A stretch of 64,000 bases of DNA from NCBI GenBank assembly GCA_023091665.1, contig JALJCQ010000015.1, forward strand, positions 744,001 through 808,000, given 5' to 3'. Both the position numbers and the translations under genes were made by a program. Within the stretch, counting starts at the first letter, position 1; each line of letters starts with the position of its first letter. Under the pieces are notes generated by a model. The model made no database searches, was not told the origin of the DNA, and saw only the letters and a list, made by a program, of their open reading frames with translations. Origin of the DNA: Pythium myriotylum (taxonomy: Eukaryota > Oomycota > Peronosporomycetes > Pythiales > Pythiaceae). Below, piece after piece: positions 37,381-47,151 of this stretch.

Positions 37381-40300
37381 CTACCAAAACGGACACCAGC
37401 CAATGTAGCACTGGCAGAGGTTCTCGTGGGACGACGCCTGGTCGATCAGCCGCTGCACCTGAGCACTCACGTCCAGCGGGTCGTTCTTGACGTCGTCGAA
37501 GTCGCGGCCCGTGAGCTTGGCCTGCACGCGGCGAATCACAGCCACGGCCTTCTCGTTCAGAGCCTCGGCGGGCGCACCGGCGCCTTCGGGGCCCAGCGCC
37601 TGTACGAGCTCGCGCTCGCGATGGCTGCGATTGGCGTGAACATCGGACTTGTTCTGGGACTGGGCCACTTGGGTTGGGGCTTGGCCTTGCGGCGGAGCCT
37701 GGCCTTGCCCTGGTGCAGGGGCAGGTCCAGCACTAATGGATCCACGGCGTGCCTTGGCTCGCACAACACCACCGCCTGTAGCTGCGACTGGGGGAGCCTC
37801 CTCAGTCTTGGACTCTTCGGTGGCGGCAGGTGGGGCAGCAGGCTCTCGCTGCTGTGCCGTAGCTCGAGCGACCGTCGAGCGCAATTCGGCAGCTGTCTGC
37901 GAGAAATCACGACGCAGGCTGCCTTGACCTTCGGTAGTGACGCTCGCTGCGAGGTTCGAGATCTCAGCGGCGAGATTCGTGGTCGAGTGGTCGACGCGCT
38001 GGACAGGCTCTTGCTCGCCGTCATCATCCTCCAGCGCCGCATTGTTGCGAGTGACGACTGGCGGCGGACGGCGCGTGAATGCGATGGATTTACTCACACT
38101 CATTGGTCGTGAGCCCGCCACTGACGTGGACGGACGCGGCGGAAGCTGAGAGGAACGCACACTACCAGCGACTGAGCCAACGATCGGACGAGCAGTTTCA
38201 CGGCGTGAAGTTGTCGCAGCTCCTGAAGCCGGTGGAAGCTGCTGACGCACGGGTCGAGGACGCTTCGGCATTTTACTCACCATGACCGCTGACGCCGACA
38301 GGCTCTCGGCCACCTGGTCTCCATCTTCGTCGTCACTGCTGCTCTCCGACTCTTCTTCCCGTCGTGCCTCCGCTTTAGGTTCCTCGCGTGGAGCAGGAGC
38401 TGGTGCTGCGGCAGGCACAGGCGCAGGTACCGGTGCCGGCGCCAATGTGGGTGCAGGTGGTGGCACCGCCGCAGGTGGCTGCTGCTGCTGCTGCTGAGGA
38501 GCCACGGGTGGTTGAGTTGGCACTGGCACTGGTGCCGCCATTGCCTGGCGCATTTGCATCGACGCCGGGCCTCCAGCTCCTGACAGCGCACTAACGCGGC
38601 TAGGCGAGCCGCCGTCCTTGGGGTTATTCTTCGGTGCAAGCAAACGCCAGCAGATGAGCGGGTCGTGGACGAAGGCTTCGAGCATGGCCATGAGTGAGTG
38701 ACGGTTCTCGCGCAGCACGCCCATCACCGACTCACAGCTGAAGCGGAAATTGCCTTCAATGCCGCTCACCTCCATCGCGTTCGTGAGCATGCGCGTTAGG
38801 CGGAACGGAATCTTTTCTGGGTACTTCTCGCGATGCATCGCGACTTCAAAACAATCGCCAAAATCGATGTGCAAAATCGTGCCCGTGAATCGATGAAGCA
38901 TTAGATTGGATGGATGGCGATCACCCAGTCCAAGAATGTAGCCGACCATCGACATGACCGCGAGCGAGCGCGTGTAGTTGGTACGGCGGTCGAGCCAGAC
39001 CTCAGAGTTCTGGCTCTTCAGCCATAGCACCTTGTATAGGTCCTGGCCGGCCGTGTTCTCCAGCGCGTACTCGAAGACCTCGACCTTTTCGAGCAGTGTG
39101 AGCGCGTCGTAGTCGGGGGCCATCTGCAGCATCAGTCTGTGCTCAATATTCAGCAGAATCTTGCGGGCTTCTCGGTAGTCGCGGATCAACTGATGGAGAG
39201 TGTCGCAGTTGGGGACCCAACCAAGAATGCCGGCGTTGTGCGAAAGCGGAATGACCGGATACCGGTGGATCTTGAGATCTTTCTTCGAAGTCGTGCGGTC
39301 GTTGATAAGCAGCGCGTTCACGAGGCCAAACAATTGCGCTACGCGTTCGTCCTGGCGAAGGTCTTCGTGGCCCTTGAGCAGAAACATGTACTCGAGACCG
39401 TTCGAGCCGACGAGAGTGATGCGTCGCGGGCGCTGCTTACTCGTGATGACTTGGACCGTGGGCTGGAAGCGGCCGATCTTGACGATACTGTGCCCCGCAC
39501 GGTACGTACCAGGCACGGCCAGCTGAAGGTTCTTTGCCTGCAGTAGATTAGGTGAGACGTACTGCAGTTCGAGCGTGGTGAGCTGTGGCAGCTGCTTGTT
39601 AATCCGGCGGAAGACGTGGTAGTAGAGGTCCCACGCGCGGTTCAGGTCACTTTCATTGTTCTTGCGGTTACTGCTGTGCAGGAAACGCTGCAGCCACTCG
39701 TAGGCCTCGCGCAGATCACGTCCGAACGCCTGTTGGAAGCTCACCTCACGCAGCGTCTCCGGGCCGTTCTCCATCATCTGGTGCAGCGGCTCGAGCACGG
39801 CAACCATGCCTTCGACGTCGTGCTCACCGAAATACAGTCTCGAAGCTTCTTCGAGGCCTTCATGCCACATCTCGTGCCACAAGATTGCGACGCGAATGAG
39901 CTCTTTACTGACGAGCAGTGCTTCGTCGACGAGTTCTGGGTAGTGACGCCGCATCGAGTTCATAATGGCCTCAGCAGCTTGTTGGCGAACAGGCAACGGG
40001 CTCTTGAGTGCGACGGAAAGTGGATAGATGAGAGCATGCGGATGCTGCGCGCCGATGGCGCAAAGCAGTCGCTGCAGCTGGGCCTGGATGCGTTGGTATG
40101 GCGTGTGAATACGCGCGATGAGCTGCGGGATCACGATGAGCCACGTCTCAATGCTCACTGAAGCAAAGCCTTGGACCAGTGCCTGGTGGACATCTGCACG
40201 GTGACCGTACGCAAACCACAGCGTGAGCACGCGCAGAATGTCTTGTTGGACGTTGGCAGCCCAACGACTGCGACCGAGCGCGATCGAGCGGAAGAAGCCT

Positions 40301-43300
40301 TCCATCGCAGACGAAATGTATGGACCCATTGTCGGGCTAGCTGCAGTAGCGGCTGCAGAAGCTGACGACGTGTAGTGCTCGACCACATAAAAGTTCACCA
40401 ATGCCCACGAGTGCCATGCCTTGTAGCTTTTCGGTTCAAGTTCGGTACACATCTTGAGAGACGATAAAATCGCCGGCACCGAGCCGACGCGATCAAGCTG
40501 CTGGTCGTGGATCGCGAGCTGCCAGTCAGCAAGCTTTAAGTGGCACTTGACGAGCAGTTCCTCCTCTCCGCTCCCGCGTGGCATGGAGATCGCAGCTGGC
40601 GATGCCGGTGGCGTCACGCTGATGCCGGGACCTGCACCCGCGTTCCCAGGATTCATGCGCTGCCGCAATGCCGCAGACGAGGCCGACACCTTCTGCACGA
40701 GTGACTGGAGTTCTGTTAGCGCTTTCTTCTTGTCACCAACCGCCCATAAATGCTTCAGATACGCAAACGCCACGCGGTGGTGTTCACGCTCTCCGTAGCC
40801 AAACGTTCCGCCTCCGTTGACAGAAACAGCAAGGTCGCCAGCACTCGATGAAGGGGTTAGCGACAAGGACTTCGTGAACACGTTGAGACTCATCGATAAG
40901 TTACCTGACTGGCGGCAGAGACTCGCAAACTGGAGCCACGTGTCCATATCCTCATACGGCGCAACAATCAGTGAGCGCACCGCGAGGATCTGCTGCCACA
41001 CGTCAACCACGCGCTTGCAGCCAGTTTGCAGTCGTGCGTGCCACATCCGAATCAGGTGGCGCTTGTAGCGAGCAGCTTCTTCCGTCTTGGAAACCTGGAG
41101 GCGAAGCTTCTTGTACGTGACGATTTCCTCCAGCTCACTCAGCTGCTGAAGCGTGACCATCGAATCATACGCCCGACTGTAAGATTCACCAACCAGCGCT
41201 CCGAGCTGTCCGTCAAGCAACTTGCGGGTTTCGTCGATGCACTCGCTAGCGGTATCAAACTGGTTGTGGTGAACAGCCAGTACAGCTCGGAACAGCGCGC
41301 TCTCAGTCTCAGTCTCCGCTGGACCTGTCGCAAGCCCCGTCGGTCTCAATGATCCAGACGCTAGTGAGTTGCTTCCTCCCGAATTCAGGCTCGAACCACA
41401 CGCCACATCCACGTACGTTGCCATCTGATCCCACTGCCCAAGACACCACGAGGCCTTGGCACCGAGCATCGAGATCGTGTTCACTGCCGCCTCATCGCTC
41501 AGACCTCCATCATCCATTGCTCCAAGTAGTCCTGACTGCGACGTAAAGCTTCCATGTCGTGACAGCGAGCCGCTAGTGCTATGGCGCAACATTCGACCAC
41601 TTCCGACACTCGTGAGGTTCGACGCACTAACAGATCGCCGCGATCCAGGCTGTTGCGCCGATTGTTGTGCCTTCTTCTCTTGCAGATACGCGTAAACACG
41701 AGAGGCTAGCGAGGACAGCTCCTCCCACTCGCCAAGCGCTTCGAGACAACGCATTTTGCCGACATACACCTCCAAGTCCACGTGACCGCTCTGCTCGTAT
41801 TGCTCAATCTTCGCATTGTACAGCTGCAAAGCCGCTTGCCAGTCCTGGAGCTTCTCGTACCACGTCTCTTGTACATGGATTGGGTGCGCTGCCGACTGCT
41901 TCTGTGCGTACTTCAAAATGCCAACAGCAGCCTCCGGCTGTCCAAGTTGGTTGTTGATAGAAATCAACGACTCGATACACGTTGACGGTGAGGTGTGGAA
42001 CTCAAGTTCCTTGTAATGCAGGGCTTTGGCGTAGGCATGGCACTTTTGAGCTAACTCGCCAAGTTCCCGAATGTCGATGGGAAGAGCTTCAACGTCGTGC
42101 TCCATGAACTCGGCAAGGTTCAGCAGGATCTGGAGGATTTCTGCGGGGATCGTATCCGACTGGAAGGCGGTCTCCAATGCCCGCACTAGGTAGTCCTGGT
42201 ACTGCTCGTACAGCTCGTTCCAGCACGACACAAACGCAGGATTGAATAGCTCGCGAGCAAGAGGGTTGTACGCCTGTGCGAGTGCGCAGCACGAACGGAG
42301 CGCGGCCGATGGAGACTCGCGGAGCAACTCGATTGAGAACCGTCTCATCCACTCGAGCCAGTCCTCACGCGTGCTTCGCTGCGAAGCCTCCCAGGCACGT
42401 CGAAGATTTTGCTGATTCACGTGGAGGCGGACTGCATTGGACGGAACATTAGATGCCGGTGCAGCCAGACTTTCACTCATCATTCGTATCATCGTCTTCA
42501 AGCTCGCATTCTGTGTGAAGACTTCATCGTCAAGGAGCCATGAAATCTCGATGCGTTGGCCTGTCCGAAGGCGGTCCATCGCGTTTCGCAGCTTTAGCTG
42601 CATATCCATCGACTCGGAGGATGGTAACGTCGAAAGCATTTGGTTGACAATTGGAGCAAACTGGAGGAACTCGGACTGTAGTTGATAGAGTAGAGACGCC
42701 AAAGCGTACAATAACACATCTGAGAACTGCTTGGCTTCCGCCTTCGTCGCAGCGATCGGCGCGGATGTTGAAGAACTGGAGCCAGCAACTAATACACCAG
42801 CTGCACCATCACTACGGCCGCTAGTCGCGCCACCTCCCGTGTTGCCTCCTGTTCCAAAGAACAATGAGTGTTTGGCGGAGATCTGGCGAGCAACGCGCGC
42901 CAGTGGCTGGATAATGCGTGCACCAGCGTAATGTTCAAACTTGGCGACAACGCAGATACGCGCAATCGCGTACATCACAGCGATCTTCACATCCAGCGAC
43001 GTGTCGAGACTCTCCATAAGCCGGAGCAACGCAGGAAGCAACAGGTACACGTAGTCCTCGACTGCATCCCGAAATACAATCAAGGCCTGCACCACTTGAG
43101 TCTGCAACGCAGCCATCGCTTGCTTACTGGCCGCCTTAGCGGTCTTGTCACGAGCGGAGACTGGACCCGCAGCGACTGCGCTCGTGACGACCATACCACT
43201 TTCCACAACACCTTCTCCCCCCAAAACCATCAACTGGTGAGCACCCACACCGACCGCCGCAACGCCGGAACCAGGTGCAGCCACTACAGGGCCTCCGTCA

Positions 43301-46300
43301 GCATTTCCCGCGACTCCAGCAGTAGCGGGACCGGTGGCGGATGACGACGTTGCCAACACTTCAAAGAACACCTCGGGGTTGGCGTGGGGTTGCAAGACGT
43401 CGACAATCTTGGGCAATACCTGGGGGAAGTAAACCGATCGGAATTCGGTCGGTGCTGCTTGGCTCATTTTCTCCAGCAATCGGATGATCTGCTGAAGATG
43501 TTGACCCCAGTACCGAAGGGTGAGAACCATAATCGCCGGGAAAAATGGCTTCATGTGGGAATGCACGATTCCCACGAGGGTCGTGAGCTGCAAGAACAAG
43601 GACTCACGAAGACGAGGCTCACCTCGGGCGAGCACACGCAAGAACGGCGGCACAATGTACGGCAGGAATGGAACACACTGGATGTGAAGCGACTTGAAGA
43701 TAAACATGATCGCCTGAATCACACCATGGTGATGGGTCGAAAGCGATGGCTCGTTCAGGATCTTCAGCAACGCAGAGATCGCGACAGTAGGGAAATATGA
43801 CTCAGATGCCGGGGAGATACCCGTGGCGTCAAGACTCCCGAGCGATTCAATGCCTTCAGGGAGTAGCTTCTCAAAATCAAACACTACTGCGTCACTCTTC
43901 AGCCCGCCGCTACGCCCGCCACCAACAGATGAGGCCTCACCGCTGGAGGTGCCCTCAGCAGAGGTTGTCGCTCGCTTCGTACCAATCGGTGCCGCTGTGA
44001 ACAGTTGCAACTCGATCTGCTGCTTCTCGTTCAAGACATCGACACCCATTTGGTTGTTTGAAGAAGCAGCCAAACTATCAAAGTCCAGACCGGGCACGAG
44101 TCGGCCGAGTGCTTGCAACTCGGAGGCCAGTGCGGCACTAGCCGGATCTCCCTCCGCCTCAGGAAGCGCCTTAGTTTCTTCCTTCTTTCCAGTACCATGC
44201 TCATCGTTGTCCTGAAGCATTGAAACACGCGACAGGCAGAGCTTGTACTTGTACGGATCCAAAGCTCCGAGAATACCAATCGTCTTCATTGCTTCTCGAC
44301 GAAGTGGCCACGGCGTTGCGGCAGTGTGCTGCAGCATACTGAGCAGGATCTCAAGCAACTTCGGGAATGCCAAATACGGACGCACGACACAAGCCGTGCT
44401 ACCAGCAAGCTGCCCCATTGTCTGCAGAGCAAGTTGGCGTTTCTCCATCGATGAATGGTCTTGCAGCGTATGCAAAATGAGTGGCAATAGGTATCGCTCG
44501 TACCTTGCAATTTGGTGCTGCGCAACAAGAGCGAGTTCACCGATCGTGACTAGCACTGCCGATGCCAGCGACGCGTTGTTGTTGTGCCCGTAATTGACGT
44601 AGCTGGGGCCAGCCGACACAACGACTAGCTTCGGTAACAGCACCCGCAAAACGCGGACGATATATGGATCGATCAAATGGTGGGCGCCTCGAATGAGCAA
44701 GCCCAGCAGTCGTGTGGCATCCTCCTTCATGCGCACATCAGCTGGATTTGCATGTTCCAACTCGGTCAAAAGCTGTAAGAGCATTCGGCGTAGAGATGGC
44801 ATCACAAATGCCGGGTTTCGAGGGGCAAGGCGCTCGATGAGCTGCATCGCCTGCTCGCGAATTGACGAAACCTCGTCGTTAAGCAAAATGAAGAGTGCTG
44901 TTAAGTGGTCTTCTTGGCTGAGCCATGAGTCGAAACGCGGATCCAATGATTCGACGACGCTCTTGCGCACATGAAAATCTACGTCCGAGCAACCTACGAG
45001 CAACAACTGCGTCAACAATTCGTCAATCACGCGACCACTGGGTCCTCGCTTCGTAACATGGCGCCAACTCGGCGCCTGGGGCTGGTACAAAGATGTCGAT
45101 ATGCTGGTGGACGACGACGAAGATGAAGGAAGAAGTAGTTGGCTGCATGTGACGACAGCTTGTCGGCGAACTCGGGGATCGCTGTGCTTTAGATATAGCG
45201 AAACACAATCGCGAACAAACGGAAGCAAGCAGAAATTGCCACTAAAATCGAAGCAACTGAGCGTGCGAAGTGACAGCAGGATGATCTCGCGCTCATCGGC
45301 ATTCTCGCCCTTAAGCACAACGAATTGCGAGCCGTGAGAAGCAGACCCAGACGCAGTAAGGTGACGCTCGTCATCGTATGCGGACGACGATGCCGATGCC
45401 GATGGAGAAGCTACACCTACTGAAAGCTTCATCGACGACAGCAACGCTTGCATGACGCTGGTGGTTCTCGCTGGCTGTACTGGCGGAGATGCGGTAACCG
45501 AAGAAGGACCATTACTACTCGTCTTCTCAATACCAAAGTACGAGGAGTGCTCGCTATCACCATTCAGGCTTCCGTTTCCCAGCTCACCCGGGACCGAGGA
45601 GAAGGGAACACCACGCAGAGTCTTGGAGATCTCGTTGAGTAGTGTTTCTTGCACGTTGGGAAGCACACTTGGAACAGCAGCCACGATCTGTGATAGTGCT
45701 TCCAGCAGCTCGTCACTGAGCCCTCCTTGCATCATGATCTCCAACAACTCGCTGAGATGGGGCTCAAACTTCTCATGGAGAGCTTGGCTGAGATGAGCCA
45801 CACAAGTAAGCGTCTCAACACAGTAGAGTTTGTTTAGCTTGGCGTTTGTCAGGCCACGGCTGCTGCTGGTTGTGGATAGTTGGTTCTTTGCAAGCGATTC
45901 TTTTACCAGCTTCACAATGGCTGGAACGTGGGGTAGAATGTGGTCGCCGATGGCTGAAGACAGCTTCCCTAGTGACAAAAAGGCGATTCCACGCTCCGAG
46001 GGCGATGTGTAGTTGACAATGCGCTTCATCAAGTGGTTCAAAGCCACGTTCAAGTAGTGGCGAATGAACGCGTCGGGGCAGAAGGCAGCGAGTTGAGGAA
46101 GGAGCACGCAAACTGCGCGACCCACGAGCTTATCCTTTGCATCTTTGTAGAGCAGGACAGTATCACAGACTTCCCTGAAACGGGGCAGCATGAACCCGCC
46201 TGTGTGCTGTAGCAGCTCGCCAATCACCAGCAACGAACCGTGGACACAGTCCCAGGAAGCAGATGTCGGCGGTGATGGCGTCGTCGATGTGACAGGCGGC

Positions 46301-47151
46301 GACTGAGATACGATTCCACTACTCGTACTACGATTGCTCGTCGTCGGCAAGTTCAGTCCTTCAAAGACTTGGTCGTACACTTTGCAGTACCACTGCACGC
46401 GGTGGCGAGTCTGACGCTTGGCAATCAGCTCGAGGCATGCGCGCAACGCGTCGGTCGCGGCCTCTCGGATCTCCACGCGCGGATCGCGGATCGCACCCCA
46501 AATCGACTGGAAAAACGTCGTCAGATTGACGTGGAACAGCGTCGGTGCGCTCTGCGCGAGCTCTCGCAGCACAAAGCATGCCGCGAGCCGCCGCTGGCTG
46601 AAGAGCGCGTCCTGGCGCCCGCCTCGCGAGCCTGACGCTGCATCTGCGCCGGCGCCGCCGGCAGTGACGCTGCCTCCTTGCAGCCACTCGAACGCGCGCT
46701 TGACCTCGAAGTCCACGAACGCCGCGACGAGCGTGCCGCTGACGCCGCCGCTCGCATTGGTCGCATTGCCGCTCGCGAGGTGGCCGAGCGCGGCGCTGGC
46801 GGCGAGCAGCGCCGTGCGCGTGGTCTGGGGCTGCGCGAGGAAGTTGCGCAGGTAGTTGGCGAAGCGGATGATCTGGTCTTCTTGCGCGAGGTCGATGAGC
46901 AGGTCGATGGCGGCGAGCGCGCCCAGCTGGTCGGCCTCGTGGGAGCTCTGCAGCAGCGTGAAGAGCTGCGGCGCGAGCTGCTGCAGCGCCTTGGCGTACT
47001 GCTCGGCGCTGAGCTGGCGCGCGAGCGAGGCCACGAACGAGAAGAGCTCTCGCGCGTGCTGCGCGCGGCGCGCCGCGTCCTTGGTGGAGAGCCGCTTCAC
47101 GAGCGAGGCCACGACCGTCTCGACGTGCTCGCGGTCCTTGTTGAAGGCCAT
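37381..47151 (-). CDS. TOR: TOR (target of rapamycin) serine/threonine kinase
   Basis: A single uninterrupted frame of 3,256 residues; the ATG at 47151 (MAFNKDREHVETVV) is the first in frame. It is the catalytic subunit of TORC1/TORC2, the nutrient-sensing growth regulator. N-terminal HEAT repeats run to about 1,500, the FAT domain follows, and the FRB is at about 2,420-2,500 (WHEMWHEGLEEASRLYFGE), including the Ser and Trp that contact FKBP-rapamycin in other TORs. The PIKK domain has LKGHEDLRQDERV, GLGDRHPSNLML (about 2,740) and HIDFGDCFE (about 2,763). The C-terminus is a perfect FATC (SHENLCQCYIGWCPFW). An unusual Pro/Ala/Gln-rich, acidic and Ser-rich insertion of about 345 residues separates kinase and FATC. 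The 5' 1.27 kb is duplicated at 51463-52735. Its upstream neighbour is a membrane protein gene ending 200 bp before the start. Confidence 0.98.
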   Translation of the reverse strand: MAFNKDREHVETVVASLVKRLSTKDAARRAQHARELFSFVASLARQLSAEQYAKALQQLAPQLFTLLQSSHEADQLGALAAIDLLIDLAQEDQIIRFANYLRNFLAQPQTTRTALLAASAALGHLASGNATNASGGVSGTLVAAFVDFEVKRAFEWLQGGSVTAGGAGADAASGSRGGRQDALFSQRRLAACFVLRELAQSAPTLFHVNLTTFFQSIWGAIRDPRVEIREAATDALRACLELIAKRQTRHRVQWYCKVYDQVFEGLNLPTTSNRSTSSGIVSQSPPVTSTTPSPPTSASWDCVHGSLLVIGELLQHTGGFMLPRFREVCDTVLLYKDAKDKLVGRAVCVLLPQLAAFCPDAFIRHYLNVALNHLMKRIVNYTSPSERGIAFLSLGKLSSAIGDHILPHVPAIVKLVKESLAKNQLSTTSSSRGLTNAKLNKLYCVETLTCVAHLSQALHEKFEPHLSELLEIMMQGGLSDELLEALSQIVAAVPSVLPNVQETLLNEISKTLRGVPFSSVPGELGNGSLNGDSEHSSYFGIEKTSSNGPSSVTASPPVQPARTTSVMQALLSSMKLSVGVASPSASASSSAYDDERHLTASGSASHGSQFVVLKGENADEREIILLSLRTLSCFDFSGNFCLLPFVRDCVSLYLKHSDPRVRRQAVVTCSQLLLPSSSSSSTSISTSLYQPQAPSWRHVTKRGPSGRVIDELLTQLLLVGCSDVDFHVRKSVVESLDPRFDSWLSQEDHLTALFILLNDEVSSIREQAMQLIERLAPRNPAFVMPSLRRMLLQLLTELEHANPADVRMKEDATRLLGLLIRGAHHLIDPYIVRVLRVLLPKLVVVSAGPSYVNYGHNNNASLASAVLVTIGELALVAQHQIARYERYLLPLILHTLQDHSSMEKRQLALQTMGQLAGSTACVVRPYLAFPKLLEILLSMLQHTAATPWPLRREAMKTIGILGALDPYKYKLCLSRVSMLQDNDEHGTGKKEETKALPEAEGDPASAALASELQALGRLVPGLDFDSLAASSNNQMGVDVLNEKQQIELQLFTAAPIGTKRATTSAEGTSSGEASSVGGGRSGGLKSDAVVFDFEKLLPEGIESLGSLDATGISPASESYFPTVAISALLKILNEPSLSTHHHGVIQAIMFIFKSLHIQCVPFLPYIVPPFLRVLARGEPRLRESLFLQLTTLVGIVHSHMKPFFPAIMVLTLRYWGQHLQQIIRLLEKMSQAAPTEFRSVYFPQVLPKIVDVLQPHANPEVFFEVLATSSSATGPATAGVAGNADGGPVVAAPGSGVAAVGVGAHQLMVLGGEGVVESGMVVTSAVAAGPVSARDKTAKAASKQAMAALQTQVVQALIVFRDAVEDYVYLLLPALLRLMESLDTSLDVKIAVMYAIARICVVAKFEHYAGARIIQPLARVARQISAKHSLFFGTGGNTGGGATSGRSDGAAGVLVAGSSSSTSAPIAATKAEAKQFSDVLLYALASLLYQLQSEFLQFAPIVNQMLSTLPSSESMDMQLKLRNAMDRLRTGQRIEISWLLDDEVFTQNASLKTMIRMMSESLAAPASNVPSNAVRLHVNQQNLRRAWEASQRSTREDWLEWMRRFSIELLRESPSAALRSCCALAQAYNPLARELFNPAFVSCWNELYEQYQDYLVRALETAFQSDTIPAEILQILLNLAEFMEHDVEALPIDIRELGELAQKCHAYAKALHYKELEFHTSPSTCIESLISINNQLGQPEAAVGILKYAQKQSAAHPIHVQETWYEKLQDWQAALQLYNAKIEQYEQSGHVDLEVYVGKMRCLEALGEWEELSSLASRVYAYLQEKKAQQSAQQPGSRRSVSASNLTSVGSGRMLRHSTSGSLSRHGSFTSQSGLLGAMDDGGLSDEAAVNTISMLGAKASWCLGQWDQMATYVDVACGSSLNSGGSNSLASGSLRPTGLATGPAETETESALFRAVLAVHHNQFDTASECIDETRKLLDGQLGALVGESYSRAYDSMVTLQQLSELEEIVTYKKLRLQVSKTEEAARYKRHLIRMWHARLQTGCKRVVDVWQQILAVRSLIVAPYEDMDTWLQFASLCRQSGNLSMSLNVFTKSLSLTPSSSAGDLAVSVNGGGTFGYGEREHHRVAFAYLKHLWAVGDKKKALTELQSLVQKVSASSAALRQRMNPGNAGAGPGISVTPPASPAAISMPRGSGEEELLVKCHLKLADWQLAIHDQQLDRVGSVPAILSSLKMCTELEPKSYKAWHSWALVNFYVVEHYTSSASAAATAASPTMGPYISSAMEGFFRSIALGRSRWAANVQQDILRVLTLWFAYGHRADVHQALVQGFASVSIETWLIVIPQLIARIHTPYQRIQAQLQRLLCAIGAQHPHALIYPLSVALKSPLPVRQQAAEAIMNSMRRHYPELVDEALLVSKELIRVAILWHEMWHEGLEEASRLYFGEHDVEGMVAVLEPLHQMMENGPETLREVSFQQAFGRDLREAYEWLQRFLHSSNRKNNESDLNRAWDLYYHVFRRINKQLPQLTTLELQYVSPNLLQAKNLQLAVPGTYRAGHSIVKIGRFQPTVQVITSKQRPRRITLVGSNGLEYMFLLKGHEDLRQDERVAQLFGLVNALLINDRTTSKKDLKIHRYPVIPLSHNAGILGWVPNCDTLHQLIRDYREARKILLNIEHRLMLQMAPDYDALTLLEKVEVFEYALENTAGQDLYKVLWLKSQNSEVWLDRRTNYTRSLAVMSMVGYILGLGDRHPSNLMLHRFTGTILHIDFGDCFEVAMHREKYPEKIPFRLTRMLTNAMEVSGIEGNFRFSCESVMGVLRENRHSLMAMLEAFVHDPLICWRLLAPKNNPKDGGSPSRVSALSGAGGPASMQMRQAMAAPVPVPTQPPVAPQQQQQQPPAAVPPPAPTLAPAPVPAPVPAAAPAPAPREEPKAEARREEESESSSDDEDGDQVAESLSASAVMVSKMPKRPRPVRQQLPPASGAATTSRRETARPIVGSVAGSVRSSQLPPRPSTSVAGSRPMSVSKSIAFTRRPPPVVTRNNAALEDDDGEQEPVQRVDHSTTNLAAEISNLAASVTTEGQGSLRRDFSQTAAELRSTVARATAQQREPAAPPAATEESKTEEAPPVAATGGGVVRAKARRGSISAGPAPAPGQGQAPPQGQAPTQVAQSQNKSDVHANRSHRERELVQALGPEGAGAPAEALNEKAVAVIRRVQAKLTGRDFDDVKNDPLDVSAQVQRLIDQASSHENLCQCYIGWCPFW

